From JBOFLG01 sp051657745 (GTDB lineage: Bacteria; Actinomycetota; Actinomycetes; Actinomycetales; Dermatophilaceae), in contig JBOFLG010000080.1 of NCBI GenBank assembly GCA_051657745.1, forward strand, positions 1 through 5,475: a DNA stretch of 5,475 nucleotides. The letters run 5' to 3'. The position numbers were made by a program, and so were the translations under genes. Positions 1-5,475 of the stretch are shown piece after piece; within the stretch, counting starts at the first letter, position 1, and every line of letters begins with the position of its first letter. The notes below the pieces were generated by a model that did not search any database, was not told where the DNA came from, and worked only from the letters and a program-made list of their open reading frames with translations.

Positions 1-336
1 CTTGGCCCGGAACATCGACACCAGTTCGAGCACTTGGTGGCGGGTCGCGGCGTCGGCGCGCACCTTGATGAGCATCACCTGCCGCTGCACTGCTGAGGCC
101 GGCTCGAGTTCGACCACCTTGAGGACCTCGACCAACTTGTTCAACTGTTTGGTGACCTGCTCAAGTGGGAGGTCCTCGACGTCGACGACGACCGTCATCC
201 GGGAGATCTCCGGGTGCTCGGTCTCACCGACGGCGAGCGAGTCGATGTTGAAACCGCGCCGCGAGAAGAGCGCGGCGATCCGCGCGAGGACGCCGGGCTT
301 GTTCTCGACGAGCACCGACAAGGTGTGCTTGTGCAT
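1..336 (-). CDS. ilvN: Acetolactate synthase small (regulatory) subunit, 3' end outside window
   Basis: Regulatory subunit of acetolactate synthase; it binds the large subunit, raises its activity and confers feedback inhibition by valine. The frame is open for 112 codons from ATG at 336 to the window edge, so the C-terminal third or so of a normal 160-175 residue protein is missing. It begins MHKHTLSVLVENKPGVLARI and continues through FSRRGFNIDSLAVG, the classic N-terminal ACT domain (about residues 3-78). The start of the second domain follows (VMLIKVRADAATRHQVLELV, about 88-107). By alignment from memory with E. coli IlvH, the valine-site residues Asn11, Gly14 and Asn29 correspond to Asn12, Gly15 and Asn30 here, so feedback sensitivity is probably intact (inference). 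The ATG overlaps the ilvB stop as ATGA, and a strong GGAGGAGG-type ribosome site lies 4 bases upstream inside ilvB. ilvC commonly follows in actinobacteria but is outside the window. Confidence 0.96.
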   Translation of the reverse strand, partial: MHKHTLSVLVENKPGVLARIAALFSRRGFNIDSLAVGETEHPEISRMTVVVDVEDLPLEQVTKQLNKLVEVLKVVELEPASAVQRQVMLIKVRADAATRHQVLELVSMFRAK

Positions 337-2189
337 CAGCCCTCCTCCTCCCGGTCCCAGGCCGGCGCGGTGTCCCGAGCCACCTGGATGGCGTCGTTAC
401 TCACCCCGGCGGGCACCATCGGCCACACCATCGCGTCGCGGTGCACCACGAAGTCGACGACTACTGGCCGGTCGGTGACCGCCATCGCCGCTGCGATGGT
501 GGCGTCGACGTCCTCGGGCCGTTCGCAGCGCAGCCCGACACAGCCGTAGGCCTCGGCCAGTTTGACAAAGTCGGGGACCCGCGAGCCCTGCGACGTGTGC
601 AGGTCGGTGTTGGAGTACCGCGCCTCATAGAACAGGGTCTGCCACTGGCGCACCATGCCGAGGGAACTGTTGTTGATGATCGCCACCTTGATCGGGATGT
701 CGTTGATGACGCAGGTGGCGAGTTCCTGGTTGGTCATCTGGAAGCAGCCGTCGCCGTCGACGGCCCACACGACGCGGTCGGGTTCACCGACCTGGGCGCC
801 CATCGCGGCTGGGACGGCGTAACCCATCGTGCCCAGACCGCCCGAGTTGATCCATGAGTTCGGGCGCTCGTACTGCACGAACTGCGCGGCCCACATCTGG
901 TGCTGGCCGACACCGGCGACGTACACGGCATCCGGCCCAGCGAGGGCACCGAGGCGCTCGATGACGTACTGCGGGGCGAGCGTGCTGTCGTCGGGTTCGG
1001 TGTAGCCGACGGGGAACATCTGCTGCCACCCGGCGACCCGGTCGCGCCACGGCCCATAGTCGCCGCCGACGCCACTATCGAGGTCGGCCTCGACGGTAGC
1101 GGTGAGATCCTCGATGACGGCGGCACAGTCGCCGACGATCGGCACGTCGGCGTTGCGGTTCTTCGAGATCTCGGCCGGGTCGATATCAGCGTGGATGACC
1201 CGCGCGTCCGGCGCGAACGTGGACAACTGGCCGGTGACCCGGTCATCGAACCGCGCGCCGAGCGTGACCAGCAGGTCAGCCTTCTGGAGCGCGGTGACCG
1301 CGGCGACCGACCCGTGCATGCCCGGCATCCCGAGGTGTAGCGGATGACTGTCCGGAAATGCGCCACGCGCCATCAGGGTGGTCACGACCGGGATCTGGGT
1401 CAACTCGACGAACCGCCGCAACTGCTCGCTGGCCCGGGCGCGGATGACGCCCCCGCCGACATAGAGCACTGGCCGCTTCGCCTGCGCGATCATCTTCGCC
1501 GCTTCACGGATCTGCTTGGCATGCGGCGTGGTCACCGGGTGATACCCGGGCAGGTTGATGCGCGGCGGCCAGACGAAGGTGGTGCGCGCTTGGAGTGCGT
1601 CCTTGGCGATGTCGACAAGCACCGGGCCGGGACGGCCGGTGCCGGCGATGTGGAACGCCTCGGCGAGGACCCGCGGGATGTCGTCGGCGTCGGTCACCAG
1701 GTAGTTGTGCTTGGTGATCGGCATGGTGATGCCGCGGATGTCGGCCTCCTGGAAGGCATCCGTGCCGATCGCCTTCGAACTCACCTGACCGGTGATGGCG
1801 ACGATCGGCACCGAGTCCATGTGCGCGTCGGCGAGCGGGGTGACCAGGTTGGTCGCACCCGGACCCGAGGTCGCCATACACACCCCGACCTTGCCGGTAG
1901 CCGCCGCGTACCCCTGCGCGGCATGACCAGCGCCCTGCTCGTGCCGCACCAGGATGTGGCGCACCGACGCCGAGTCGAGCAGCGGGTCGTAGGCCGGGAG
2001 GATCGCCCCTCCGGGGATGCCGAAGACGGTGTCGACCTCGAGTGCCTCGAGGGAAAGCACCAGGCTCTGCGCGCCGGTGACCTCGATCGGCGTCTTGGCG
2101 TGCGCCTGCTGGGCCAGCTCGGCTGGGCTTGGGGTGCTGTGGAGGGGTGCCGGGTTCACCGGCATGCTCTCGGTCATGGTGGTCACCAT
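336..2189 (-). CDS. ilvB: Acetolactate synthase large (catalytic) subunit
   Basis: ThDP- and FAD-dependent enzyme that condenses two pyruvates to 2-acetolactate (Val/Leu branch), or pyruvate with 2-ketobutyrate (Ile branch), in the cytoplasm. The protein is 617 residues from ATG 2189, normal for actinobacterial IlvB with its variable leader of about 35 residues. In order: N-terminal ThDP domain with FGIPGGAILPAYDPL (56-70) and catalytic Glu84 in VRHEQGAGHAAQGYA; SGPGATNLVTPLADA (108-122); GTDAFQEADI (142-151); central FAD-binding domain with GARFDDRVTG (311-320); C-terminal ThDP domain with GDG (479-481) ending in NN (506-507), then GMVRQWQTLFYE (511-522). The start is uncertain: AGGAG lies only 1 base before ATG 2189, 4 before GTG 2186 and 13 before ATG 2177; the frame is also open up to 2279, but that part crosses the terminator hairpin and is unlikely to be translated. 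The residue matching plant Pro197 is Ser137. It is preceded by an attenuator and overlaps ilvN. Confidence 0.97.
   Translation of the reverse strand: MVTTMTESMPVNPAPLHSTPSPAELAQQAHAKTPIEVTGAQSLVLSLEALEVDTVFGIPGGAILPAYDPLLDSASVRHILVRHEQGAGHAAQGYAAATGKVGVCMATSGPGATNLVTPLADAHMDSVPIVAITGQVSSKAIGTDAFQEADIRGITMPITKHNYLVTDADDIPRVLAEAFHIAGTGRPGPVLVDIAKDALQARTTFVWPPRINLPGYHPVTTPHAKQIREAAKMIAQAKRPVLYVGGGVIRARASEQLRRFVELTQIPVVTTLMARGAFPDSHPLHLGMPGMHGSVAAVTALQKADLLVTLGARFDDRVTGQLSTFAPDARVIHADIDPAEISKNRNADVPIVGDCAAVIEDLTATVEADLDSGVGGDYGPWRDRVAGWQQMFPVGYTEPDDSTLAPQYVIERLGALAGPDAVYVAGVGQHQMWAAQFVQYERPNSWINSGGLGTMGYAVPAAMGAQVGEPDRVVWAVDGDGCFQMTNQELATCVINDIPIKVAIINNSSLGMVRQWQTLFYEARYSNTDLHTSQGSRVPDFVKLAEAYGCVGLRCERPEDVDATIAAAMAVTDRPVVVDFVVHRDAMVWPMVPAGVSNDAIQVARDTAPAWDREEEG
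337..352 (-). promoter_or_regulatory. Strong ribosome binding site for ilvN, inside the ilvB 3' end
   Basis: On the minus strand bases 352-341 read GGGAGGAGGAGG, followed by GCTG and the ilvN ATG at 336. The same bases encode the acidic tail of IlvB (Asp-Arg-Glu-Glu-Glu-Gly-stop). Together with the ATGA overlap this fixes the ilvN start and suggests coupled translation giving matched amounts of the two subunits. Confidence 0.85.
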
Positions 2190-2190
2190 T

Positions 2191-2198
2191 CTCCTCTC
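2191..2198 (-). promoter_or_regulatory. Ribosome binding site of ilvB
   Basis: The minus strand reads GAGAGGAG immediately before AATGGTGACCACCATG. The core AGGAG is 1 base from ATG 2189, 4 from GTG 2186 and 13 from ATG 2177. GTG 2186 and ATG 2189 are the likeliest starts, but spacing alone does not decide between them. Just upstream (2202-2211) is the 10-base perfect palindrome GGCTCGAGCC, of unknown meaning. Confidence 0.7.
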
Positions 2199-2225
2199 GG
2201 GGGCTCGAGCCGTGGGTCCACACAC

Positions 2226-2261
2226 AAAAAAGCCCTCCTGTCGCGGAGGACGACGGAGGGC
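2226..2261 (-). terminator. Intrinsic terminator acting as ilvB attenuator
   Basis: On the minus strand GCCCTCC-GTCG pairs with CGAC-A-GGAGGGC: an 11-bp stem with a single bulged A and the 7-base loop TCCTCCG, followed at once by six T. This is a full Rho-independent terminator only 36 bases upstream of the ilvB start and on the same strand. It therefore cannot serve to end ilvB; its place between a branched-chain-rich leader peptide and ilvB marks it as a transcription attenuator. Its 5' arm starts directly next to the 3' arm of the preceding hairpin. Confidence 0.9.
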
Positions 2262-2311
2262 GGCGCACCTGGCGGGCACATCCTGCTCGAGGATGCGGTA
2301 CCGGGTGCGCC
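2262..2311 (-). promoter_or_regulatory. Nested leader hairpin (pause or antiterminator element)
   Basis: On the minus strand GGCGCACC (2311-2304) and GGTGCGCC (2269-2262) are perfect 8-base complements. Inside them CGCATCCT (2297-2290) pairs with AGGATGTG (2284-2277) with one G-U pair around a five-base loop. The outer 5' arm starts on the last base of the leader stop codon TAG, so a ribosome finishing the leader peptide would cover it, while one stalled earlier on Val/Leu codons would leave it free. The outer 3' arm ends one base before the terminator stem begins. Whether this element acts as the antiterminator by stacking or sterically, or as a pause hairpin, cannot be settled by eye. Confidence 0.65.
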
Positions 2312-2367
2312 TAGTGGACTACGAGGACTAAAGCCACAGGAGAACTCTCGCCGTCAGTGAGGGGCAT
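2311..2367 (-). CDS. Val/Leu-rich leader peptide of the ilvB attenuator
   Basis: A short frame reads MPLTDGESSPVALVLVVH and stops with TAG, 18 residues from ATG 2367. Six of its last eight residues are Val or Leu. They include a TTA leucine codon and a GTA valine codon, both scarce in DNA this GC-rich. Position and composition are those of the leader peptides that sense charged Val/Leu tRNA before ilvB or ilvBNC in other bacteria, including corynebacteria and streptomycetes. The start is the weak point. No good ribosome site precedes ATG 2367; an in-frame ATG at 2397 would give 28 residues; GTG 2337 would give MALVLVVH and could be leaderless from the TTGACA promoter described separately. The reading of the C-terminal eight codons is the same in all three models. 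An overlapping frame, 2384-2328, also ends in branched-chain residues and is treated as the weaker alternative. Confidence 0.75.
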   Translation of the reverse strand: MPLTDGESSPVALVLVVH

Positions 2368-2372
2368 GTCAA
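2344..2372 (-). promoter_or_regulatory. Candidate promoter of the ilvB leader
   Basis: The minus strand has a perfect -35 consensus TTGACA (2372-2367), a 17-base spacer and GAGAGT (2349-2344) in the -10 position, which matches TATAAT at only 3 of 6 bases. Six bases further on lies GTG 2337, in frame with the Val/Leu codons. No TA dinucleotide occurs on the minus strand between the permease gene and this box, so no TANNNT-type -10 exists upstream. The best alternative there is TCGACC (2444-2439) with GATCGT (2421-2416), 17 bases apart, which is weaker. The -35 call is what I see; function is inferred. Confidence 0.4.
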
Positions 2373-2518
2373 CCGGCACGACATGAGGTTCCACCATCCG
2401 GGACCGCCGACCGCAACGATCCGGGTCAGCCGTCGTCCGGTCGACACCGCGCGATCTCGCCGACCGCGACCGGCCCGCGCCCTGCCACGGCTTGATGACG
2501 GCCGGCACCCACGACGGA
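2373..2518 (-). other. Intergenic region between the permease gene and the ilv leader
   Basis: About 146 bases of very GC-rich sequence with no convincing gene. I see no strong terminator for the transporter genes: CCGGCC/GGCCGG and CCGGTCG/CGACCGG can pair, but with loops over 20 bases and no T-run. Read-through from the transporter genes into the ilv leader is therefore possible, in which case the attenuator would also insulate ilvB from it. ATG codons at 2397 and 2384 are possible alternative leader peptide starts; the second has GGTGG six bases upstream. Confidence 0.5.
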
Positions 2519-4090
2519 TCAGAACTGGGCCCGCTGCAGCCGGTCGAGCAACTCGGGGGCGCGGCGGTCCATCCACCAGCCGCCGAGCACGACCCCGGCG
2601 GCGAGTAGCGCTGCGCCATAGCCCGATCCGACCGCCACGAACAACCACTCCCCCGCCGGACCCGGGTCGGTGGCCAGCACGAGCACCACCACCGGCACGA
2701 CGAGGAGGACCGGCCCGATCAGCGAGACGAGCGCGGTGAGGCATCCTTGCGCGGCGCCACCCGAGGTCGCGGCGAACGGGTTGCCCCCGGTTCGGGGGGC
2801 AGTGCCCGGCAACACCGCCCCGACCCCCACCGCGAGGCCGAGGCTCGCCGGGAACGCCGCGCCGACGACCGCGGCCCAGCCCAGCGCATCGGGGAGCAGA
2901 CCGAGCCACACCGACGCGGCAAAGGTCCCCACGAGCACCGGCCCGAAGACCACCGTGGCCGCCGCCGCCCGGCCCAGCCGGTCCTCCCACCCCCGCAGCC
3001 CGGTAGCGACGTGCACCCACCAGGCCGGGCCGTCGTAGGCGAGGTCGTTCATCAAGGTGAGACCGGCGATGACAGCAAGCGTGACGACGCCTGCCCCGGC
3101 GAACTCACCGGCGCCGGTGACCGCGGCCTGCGCGACGAAGAACACCGGCAGCACGACGGTGCGCAGCGCCACCGACACCAGCCGGCTGTCTCGATACCAG
3201 GCCCGCACGCGGCGGGCCGCCACGGTCGCCGCCGGCGACCGTCCGAGGATGACGGGCAGCACCCGGGCCCGGCCGATCCGATGCCCTCCCCCAGCGGTCG
3301 GTGGCGCGGTAAGCACCTGCTCCAGCCGGCCGACCCAGACCCGCCAGAGCAGCACGAGCAGAGCCGCAGCGAGGAACAGGTGCGCCGCTGCTGCCACCCA
3401 TCGGCCGGTGGCCACATCGAGCGGCAACGCCCATACCCAGCCGACCGGGGTCCACGACACGACGACGGCCACTTCCGACAGGTCCAGGACGGCCGAGTCG
3501 ACAACGATCGACCCTCCCGAAAGTACGAGGTTCGCCGCGAGCGGCAGCACGGTGACGACCGCGACCACCGCCGCACCCGCCACCCGCCCGACGTGGCTCG
3601 TCATCAGGCCGGCGAGGACACCGGTCACTGCCCGGGCGAGCAAGACAGCGGTGAACGTGCCGAGCACCGCGGCGACCAGCGCCGCAGCGAACGCTGCCGG
3701 CCGGGTCAGCCACGCCGCGGCCTGACCCAAGGCGAGTCCGGCGGTCGCCACCGCGGGCACCCCGGTGAGCGCCGCGGCGAGCAGGCCGCGCGCGAGTTCG
3801 GGAGCGCGGACCGGCAGCAGCGCGAACCGCGCCGGGTCGAGGAGGTTGTCGACCCCGGCAGCGACGACACCGAACACCACCCACGCGAGGGTGAGGCCCG
3901 CAAAGAGCGGGACGGTACCTGCGGTGACGCGCAGCGGTGCCGCGGCGAGCAGCGCCAGCGACGGCACCCCCACCGCGAGCACGGCGACCGCGACGACGAT
4001 CCCGGCCACCGAAGACCCCAGATGTATCGCCGACCGCGACATCGCCCTGGACCACATCGTGAACCGCAGACGCACGAAGAGCCGCACCAC
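2519..4090 (-). CDS. ABC transporter permease, large polytopic membrane protein
   Basis: Membrane component of an ABC transporter, probably an exporter; the substrate is unknown. The 523 residues are dominated by Ala/Val/Leu/Gly and give about 12-13 membrane segments by eye: near 28-51, 59-80, 104-124, 132-160, 169-191, 206-224, 231-250, 308-326, 330-349, 377-399, 403-426, 449-473 and 482-504. A basic, soluble-looking stretch at 251-305 splits it into two membrane halves, as in fused or duplicated ABC-2-like permeases. Charged motifs between helices stand out: DNLLDPARFALLPVRAPEL (81-99) and LMNDLAYDGPAWWVH (346-360). No signal peptide, and no ATP-binding motifs. The start is GTG 4090, 48 bases after the ATPase stop, with AGGGG 9-10 bases upstream; a second GTG follows directly and ATG at codon 12 is also possible. 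Gene order (ATPase then permease, same strand, short gap) supports the pairing. The exact family is not recognised with certainty. Confidence 0.82.
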   Translation of the reverse strand: MVRLFVRLRFTMWSRAMSRSAIHLGSSVAGIVVAVAVLAVGVPSLALLAAAPLRVTAGTVPLFAGLTLAWVVFGVVAAGVDNLLDPARFALLPVRAPELARGLLAAALTGVPAVATAGLALGQAAAWLTRPAAFAAALVAAVLGTFTAVLLARAVTGVLAGLMTSHVGRVAGAAVVAVVTVLPLAANLVLSGGSIVVDSAVLDLSEVAVVVSWTPVGWVWALPLDVATGRWVAAAAHLFLAAALLVLLWRVWVGRLEQVLTAPPTAGGGHRIGRARVLPVILGRSPAATVAARRVRAWYRDSRLVSVALRTVVLPVFFVAQAAVTGAGEFAGAGVVTLAVIAGLTLMNDLAYDGPAWWVHVATGLRGWEDRLGRAAAATVVFGPVLVGTFAASVWLGLLPDALGWAAVVGAAFPASLGLAVGVGAVLPGTAPRTGGNPFAATSGGAAQGCLTALVSLIGPVLLVVPVVVLVLATDPGPAGEWLFVAVGSGYGAALLAAGVVLGGWWMDRRAPELLDRLQRAQF

Positions 4091-4138
4091 GTCATCCGCC
4101 CCTGAGGGCGAGCGTCCGCAGTGGGCACCGCGCTGGGC

Positions 4139-4984
4139 TCAGCCCAACCACGTCATCCCCTCACCGGCCCGGTCGGTGGCGCCGACGAGGTCGAGGAACC
4201 GATCGTGCAGCGAAGCGCCAGCGGTCAGCGCCCCAACAGCGTCGCAGGCGAGTACCCGGCCGGCAGCGACGACGGCGACCCGGTCGCAGAGTCCCTCGAC
4301 GAGTTCCATCACATGGCTCGACATGACGACTGTGCCCCCGCCGGCGACGTGCCGACGCAGGATGGTGCGCACGGTCTGCCCAGACACCGGGTCGACCGCC
4401 TCGAACGGCTCGTCGAGCACGAGCAGCCGCGGCGCGTGGAGGAGCGCTGCGGCAAGGCCGATCTTCTTCACCATCCCGGCGCTGTAGTCGGCGACGACCG
4501 TGCTCGCGTCATCGGCGAGTTCGAGAACCTCGAGTAACTCAGCCGAGCGTGCGTCGACGACGTCGCGCGGCATCCGGCGAAGCGCGCCGACGTAGTGCAG
4601 CAACTCACGACCCGAGAGCTGCTCGAAAAGCCGCATGCCATCCGGGCTGACCCCCATGACCGCTTTGGCCGCGACCGGGTCGGCCCACACGTCAAGGCCG
4701 AGCACGGTGGCCGTGCCGGCGTCGGGGCGGAGCAGCCCGGTGGCCATCGAGAGGGTGGTCGTCTTACCGGCACCGTTCGGGCCGACGAGCCCGAACAAGC
4801 AGCCACGCGGCACGGTGAGCGAGAGCCCGTGCACCACGGTGCGGCCGCGGAATGCCTTGGCCAGTCCGCGCAACTCGAGAGCCGACTCCGCAGTGACGGC
4901 CTCCGACACCGCGGCGCTGCCCGTTCCGGTGACCGGTCGGGTGTCGTCCGAGGGGTCCGCGGGCACACACCATGGTGACACCAC
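4139..4984 (-). CDS. ABC transporter ATP-binding protein
   Basis: Cytoplasmic ATPase that powers the adjacent permease. From GTG 4984 it has 281 residues. Walker A GPNGAGKT is at 68-75, the signature YSAGM at 167-171, Walker B LLVLDEP at 187-193 with catalytic Glu192, a D-loop around AVDP (196-199) and the switch His224 in MSSHVMELVEGLCDRV. The order and short length fit ABC-2 type export ATPases (CcmA/DrrA-like group). Two departures are visible: the Q-loop reads GVSPDGMRLFEQLSG (111-125) with Asp115 where Gln or Glu is usual, and the signature is YSAGM rather than LSGGQ, which is common in this subgroup. The conserved domain starts only near residue 36 (ALELRGLAKAF), so the first 25 residues, which are Pro/Thr/Asp-rich, may not be translated; GTG 4909 would give 256 residues. 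Neither start has a clear ribosome site. It lies 67 bases after the upstream membrane protein gene and 48 before the permease. Confidence 0.93.
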   Translation of the reverse strand: MVSPWCVPADPSDDTRPVTGTGSAAVSEAVTAESALELRGLAKAFRGRTVVHGLSLTVPRGCLFGLVGPNGAGKTTTLSMATGLLRPDAGTATVLGLDVWADPVAAKAVMGVSPDGMRLFEQLSGRELLHYVGALRRMPRDVVDARSAELLEVLELADDASTVVADYSAGMVKKIGLAAALLHAPRLLVLDEPFEAVDPVSGQTVRTILRRHVAGGGTVVMSSHVMELVEGLCDRVAVVAAGRVLACDAVGALTAGASLHDRFLDLVGATDRAGEGMTWLG

Positions 4985-5051
4985 CCCGGCCGACGGCGCC
5001 CACCGAACGGATCGGAGCGCGGCCCGAGTTCAGCGGCAACTCGCCCAGCAT

Positions 5052-5475
5052 TCAGGTGGGCGCGGTGCGACGCTCCACACCACGATGCTGGAGCCAGAAC
5101 GCGCGCAGCGTGACGAGGTGGATGAGGATGCCGAACGGCGGCCCGAAGAACATCGGGATGAGGGTGATCGGGAAGCCGACCGCTGCCTCGTTGCCCGCCG
5201 TCTCGAAGCCGAAGGCCGCCGCCGACGACGGCGCCACGATGAGGTCGAGGATGCCGAAGGCGGTCCAGGCCACGAACACCCAGGTGTACCTGCGGCCACC
5301 GCGAGCCACCAGCCAAGCCACCGGGAGGGCGAACACACCGGTGAGGATGTCGCCGATGCCCGCGTTCAGCGCGAAGCCCTGGGTGAGGAGCCCGGAACTG
5401 AGGTAGGGCACGATGAAGAGGAACCCGAGCACGCGATAGAACTGCAGGTAGACCAGCCAGTGCACGGGGATCGCC
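5052..5475 (-). CDS. Small integral membrane protein of unknown function, 5' end outside window
   Basis: The frame is open from the window edge to TGA at 5052-5054. The visible part begins AIPVHWLVYLQFYRVLGFLF; a GTG at 5465 lies inside this run, but the upstream codons read on smoothly, so the true start is probably beyond the window. Using GTG 5465 as residue 1, four membrane segments are apparent: near 3-25, 31-54, 64-80 and 92-125. They are joined by short loops, with a basic WLVARGGRRYTW turn and a short basic tail (QHRGVERRTAPT). Gly/Pro-rich motifs such as NAGIGDILTG and MFFGPPFGILIHL may mark a family, but I cannot name it. It precedes the ABC ATPase gene on the same strand by 67 bases, so it may be co-transcribed with the transporter; a role in it is only a guess. 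No motif gives an enzymatic function. Confidence 0.75.
   Translation of the reverse strand, partial: AIPVHWLVYLQFYRVLGFLFIVPYLSSGLLTQGFALNAGIGDILTGVFALPVAWLVARGGRRYTWVFVAWTAFGILDLIVAPSSAAAFGFETAGNEAAVGFPITLIPMFFGPPFGILIHLVTLRAFWLQHRGVERRTAPT

Noticed and set aside
2202..2211. Palindrome GGCTCGAGCC before the ilvB ribosome site as a repressor operator
   Set aside because: CTCGAG occurs several times in the window by composition, and nothing else supports an operator; noted only as sequence.
2190..2279. 30-codon N-terminal extension of IlvB from 2279
   Set aside because: It would run through the terminator hairpin and the ilvB ribosome site; the sequence (MPARCAALRR...) is unlike IlvB N-termini.
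1344..2360. 338-codon open frame on the plus strand
   Set aside because: It runs opposite ilvB and through its leader, with low-complexity Arg/Gly/Asp-rich composition and no recognisable domain.
2190..2372. T-box riboswitch upstream of ilvB
   Set aside because: I see no T-box sequence or specifier stem; the leader peptide with Val/Leu codons explains the terminator better.
2430..2510. Inverted repeats CCGGCC/GGCCGG and CCGGTCG/CGACCGG after the permease gene
   Set aside because: Short stems with loops over 20 bases and no T-run; common by chance in DNA this GC-rich, so not called as a terminator.
2328..3020. 230-codon minus-strand frame covering the permease 3' end and the leader
   Set aside because: It overlaps the real permease frame and is Arg/Gly-rich; only its last 18 codons matter, as a possible alternative leader peptide.
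2747..4105. 452-codon open frame on the plus strand
   Set aside because: It is antisense to the permease gene; the product is Arg/Gly/Pro/His-rich with no hydrophobic core or motif, as expected for the reverse of GC-rich coding DNA.

Overview
The window is high-GC DNA (roughly two-thirds G+C by eye). Codons end mostly in G or C, GTG starts are likely, and the acetolactate synthase sequences are of the actinobacterial type. This points to an actinomycete, possibly a Micrococcales/Intrasporangiaceae-like organism; that placement is inference from sequence style only. All genes I can support lie on the minus strand, so transcription runs from high to low coordinates.

In transcription order: (1) 5475-5052, the 3' part of a gene for a small multi-pass membrane protein of unknown function, whose start is beyond the window. 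(2) 4984-4139, an ABC transporter ATPase. (3) 4090-2519, a 523-residue polytopic membrane protein that is almost certainly its permease partner; the pair looks like a one-ATPase/one-permease exporter of unknown substrate. (4) 2518-2190, about 330 bases without a conventional gene. This stretch holds a compact branched-chain amino acid attenuation leader: a candidate promoter, a tiny Val/Leu-rich leader peptide ending VALVLVVH, a nested hairpin starting at the leader stop codon, a textbook intrinsic terminator, and the ilvB ribosome binding site. (5) 2189-336, ilvB, the catalytic large subunit of acetolactate (acetohydroxyacid) synthase. (6) 336-1, ilvN, the valine-sensing regulatory subunit, overlapping ilvB by ATGA and running off the window.

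IlvB and IlvN together make the first common enzyme of Val/Leu/Ile synthesis. It is controlled at two levels visible here: attenuation of transcription by supply of charged Val/Leu tRNA, and feedback on the enzyme through the ACT domain of IlvN, whose valine-site residues are retained. The most interesting part is the leader. It has a consensus -35 box spaced so that transcription could start exactly on a GTG codon, which would give an eight-residue leaderless peptide, MALVLVVH. A second overlapping 18-codon frame also ends in branched-chain residues. I see no mobile element, tRNA, rRNA, CRISPR array or evident novel multi-gene system.
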